Origin: Puniceicoccales bacterium
GTDB taxonomy: Bacteria > Verrucomicrobiota > Verrucomicrobiia > Opitutales > JAIRLM01
Direction: 5' to 3'
Assembly (NCBI GenBank): GCA_031254835.1
Contig: JAIRTQ010000083.1
Location: 1 to 5,891 of the forward strand
Length of the DNA: 5,891 nt
Below, piece by piece: positions 5,756 through 5,891 of this stretch. The stretch's first letter is position 1. The number at the start of each line of letters is the position of its first letter. The notes beneath the pieces were generated by a model. That model did no database searches, was not told the origin of the DNA, and was given only the letters and a program-made list of their open reading frames with translations. The position numbers and the translations under genes were made by a program.

Positions 5756-5891
5756 TTGGGTGACGTGCGCGACTTGCGTTCTATGGACATGGCGGCCAGC
5801 TGCGGCGGCCGCTGGGCCGGCCCTTTGCCTGACCGGCCCGTCGAGGGCGTTGCCATCAATTCGCGGCAAATCCGCCCCGGTGAGCTCTTTG
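5756..5891 (+). CDS. Mur ligase N-terminus, MurF (or MurE), partial
   Basis: MurE and MurF are cytoplasmic ATP-dependent ligases that add the third residue and the D-Ala-D-Ala dipeptide, respectively, to UDP-MurNAc-peptide. The frame is open from the TAG at 5753-5755 to the window end, and the last complete codon is at 5888-5890. It reads about 45 residues, including AASCGGRWAG, then PVEGVAINSRQIRPGELF, which matches the N-terminal uridine-nucleotide-binding domain pattern 'V.GV..DSR.i.PG.LF' of MurE/MurF. MurF is slightly favoured by the short CGGRWAG lead-in, but this fragment cannot separate the two, so no symbol is given. The likely start is TTG 5756, because AGGGGA sits 6 bases upstream; GTG 5765 also retains the first strand, while ATG 5783 would cut it. 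The ATP-binding and catalytic domains lie beyond the window. It follows the secretin by 43 bases on the same strand. Confidence 0.65.
   Translation, partial: MGDVRDLRSMDMAASCGGRWAGPLPDRPVEGVAINSRQIRPGELF

Overview
This window comes from a bacterial chromosome with GC above 50% and tightly packed genes, all on the + strand. Recognisable genes are ffh (signal recognition particle GTPase), a priA-like gene, rpmG (ribosomal protein L33), a long secretin, and the first codons of a Mur-ligase gene that runs off the right edge. The best guess at the host is Verrucomicrobiota, probably an Opitutia-type lineage. This rests on three things: the Ffh wording (VADAALGQEAV where many bacteria have VDAMTGQ), an L33 carrying an 'EGKPVSRYMTTRN' insertion and no zinc cysteine pairs, and a secretin resembling the Akkermansia Amuc_1098 / verrucomicrobial type IV pilus family. 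The assignment is inferred from remembered families and was not searched.

Layout: bases 1-41 are the tail of an unidentified upstream region. ffh occupies 42-1421. The priA-like gene follows at once (1429-3306, or from an upstream TTG at 1405 that overlaps ffh), so the two look co-transcribed and translationally coupled. A 57-base gap with an exact TTGACA hexamer leads to rpmG (3364-3534). A 72-base gap with a small hairpin directly after the rpmG stop precedes the secretin gene (3607-5712). A short gap (5713-5755) leads to the N-terminus of a MurF/MurE-type ligase.

Functionally this is mostly housekeeping: protein targeting, replication restart, translation, outer-membrane export or pilus function, and cell-wall precursor synthesis. 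I see no defence locus, mobile element, CRISPR array, tRNA or rRNA. The most notable feature is the PriA-like protein. It keeps the 3'-DNA-binding region, all eight zinc-binding cysteines with regular spacing, and the C-terminal domain. It has lost the Walker A lysine/threonine, has DEEN for DEEH, and has lost the GTQM(x)AKGHDF and QVAGRAGR motifs, so it should not be an active helicase. The other points of interest are a secretin with no pilus or type II partner genes next to it, a perfect 12-bp GC-only hairpin inside that gene's 3' end, and an excess of the octamer GGCCGGCC. No complete, clearly new system is visible.
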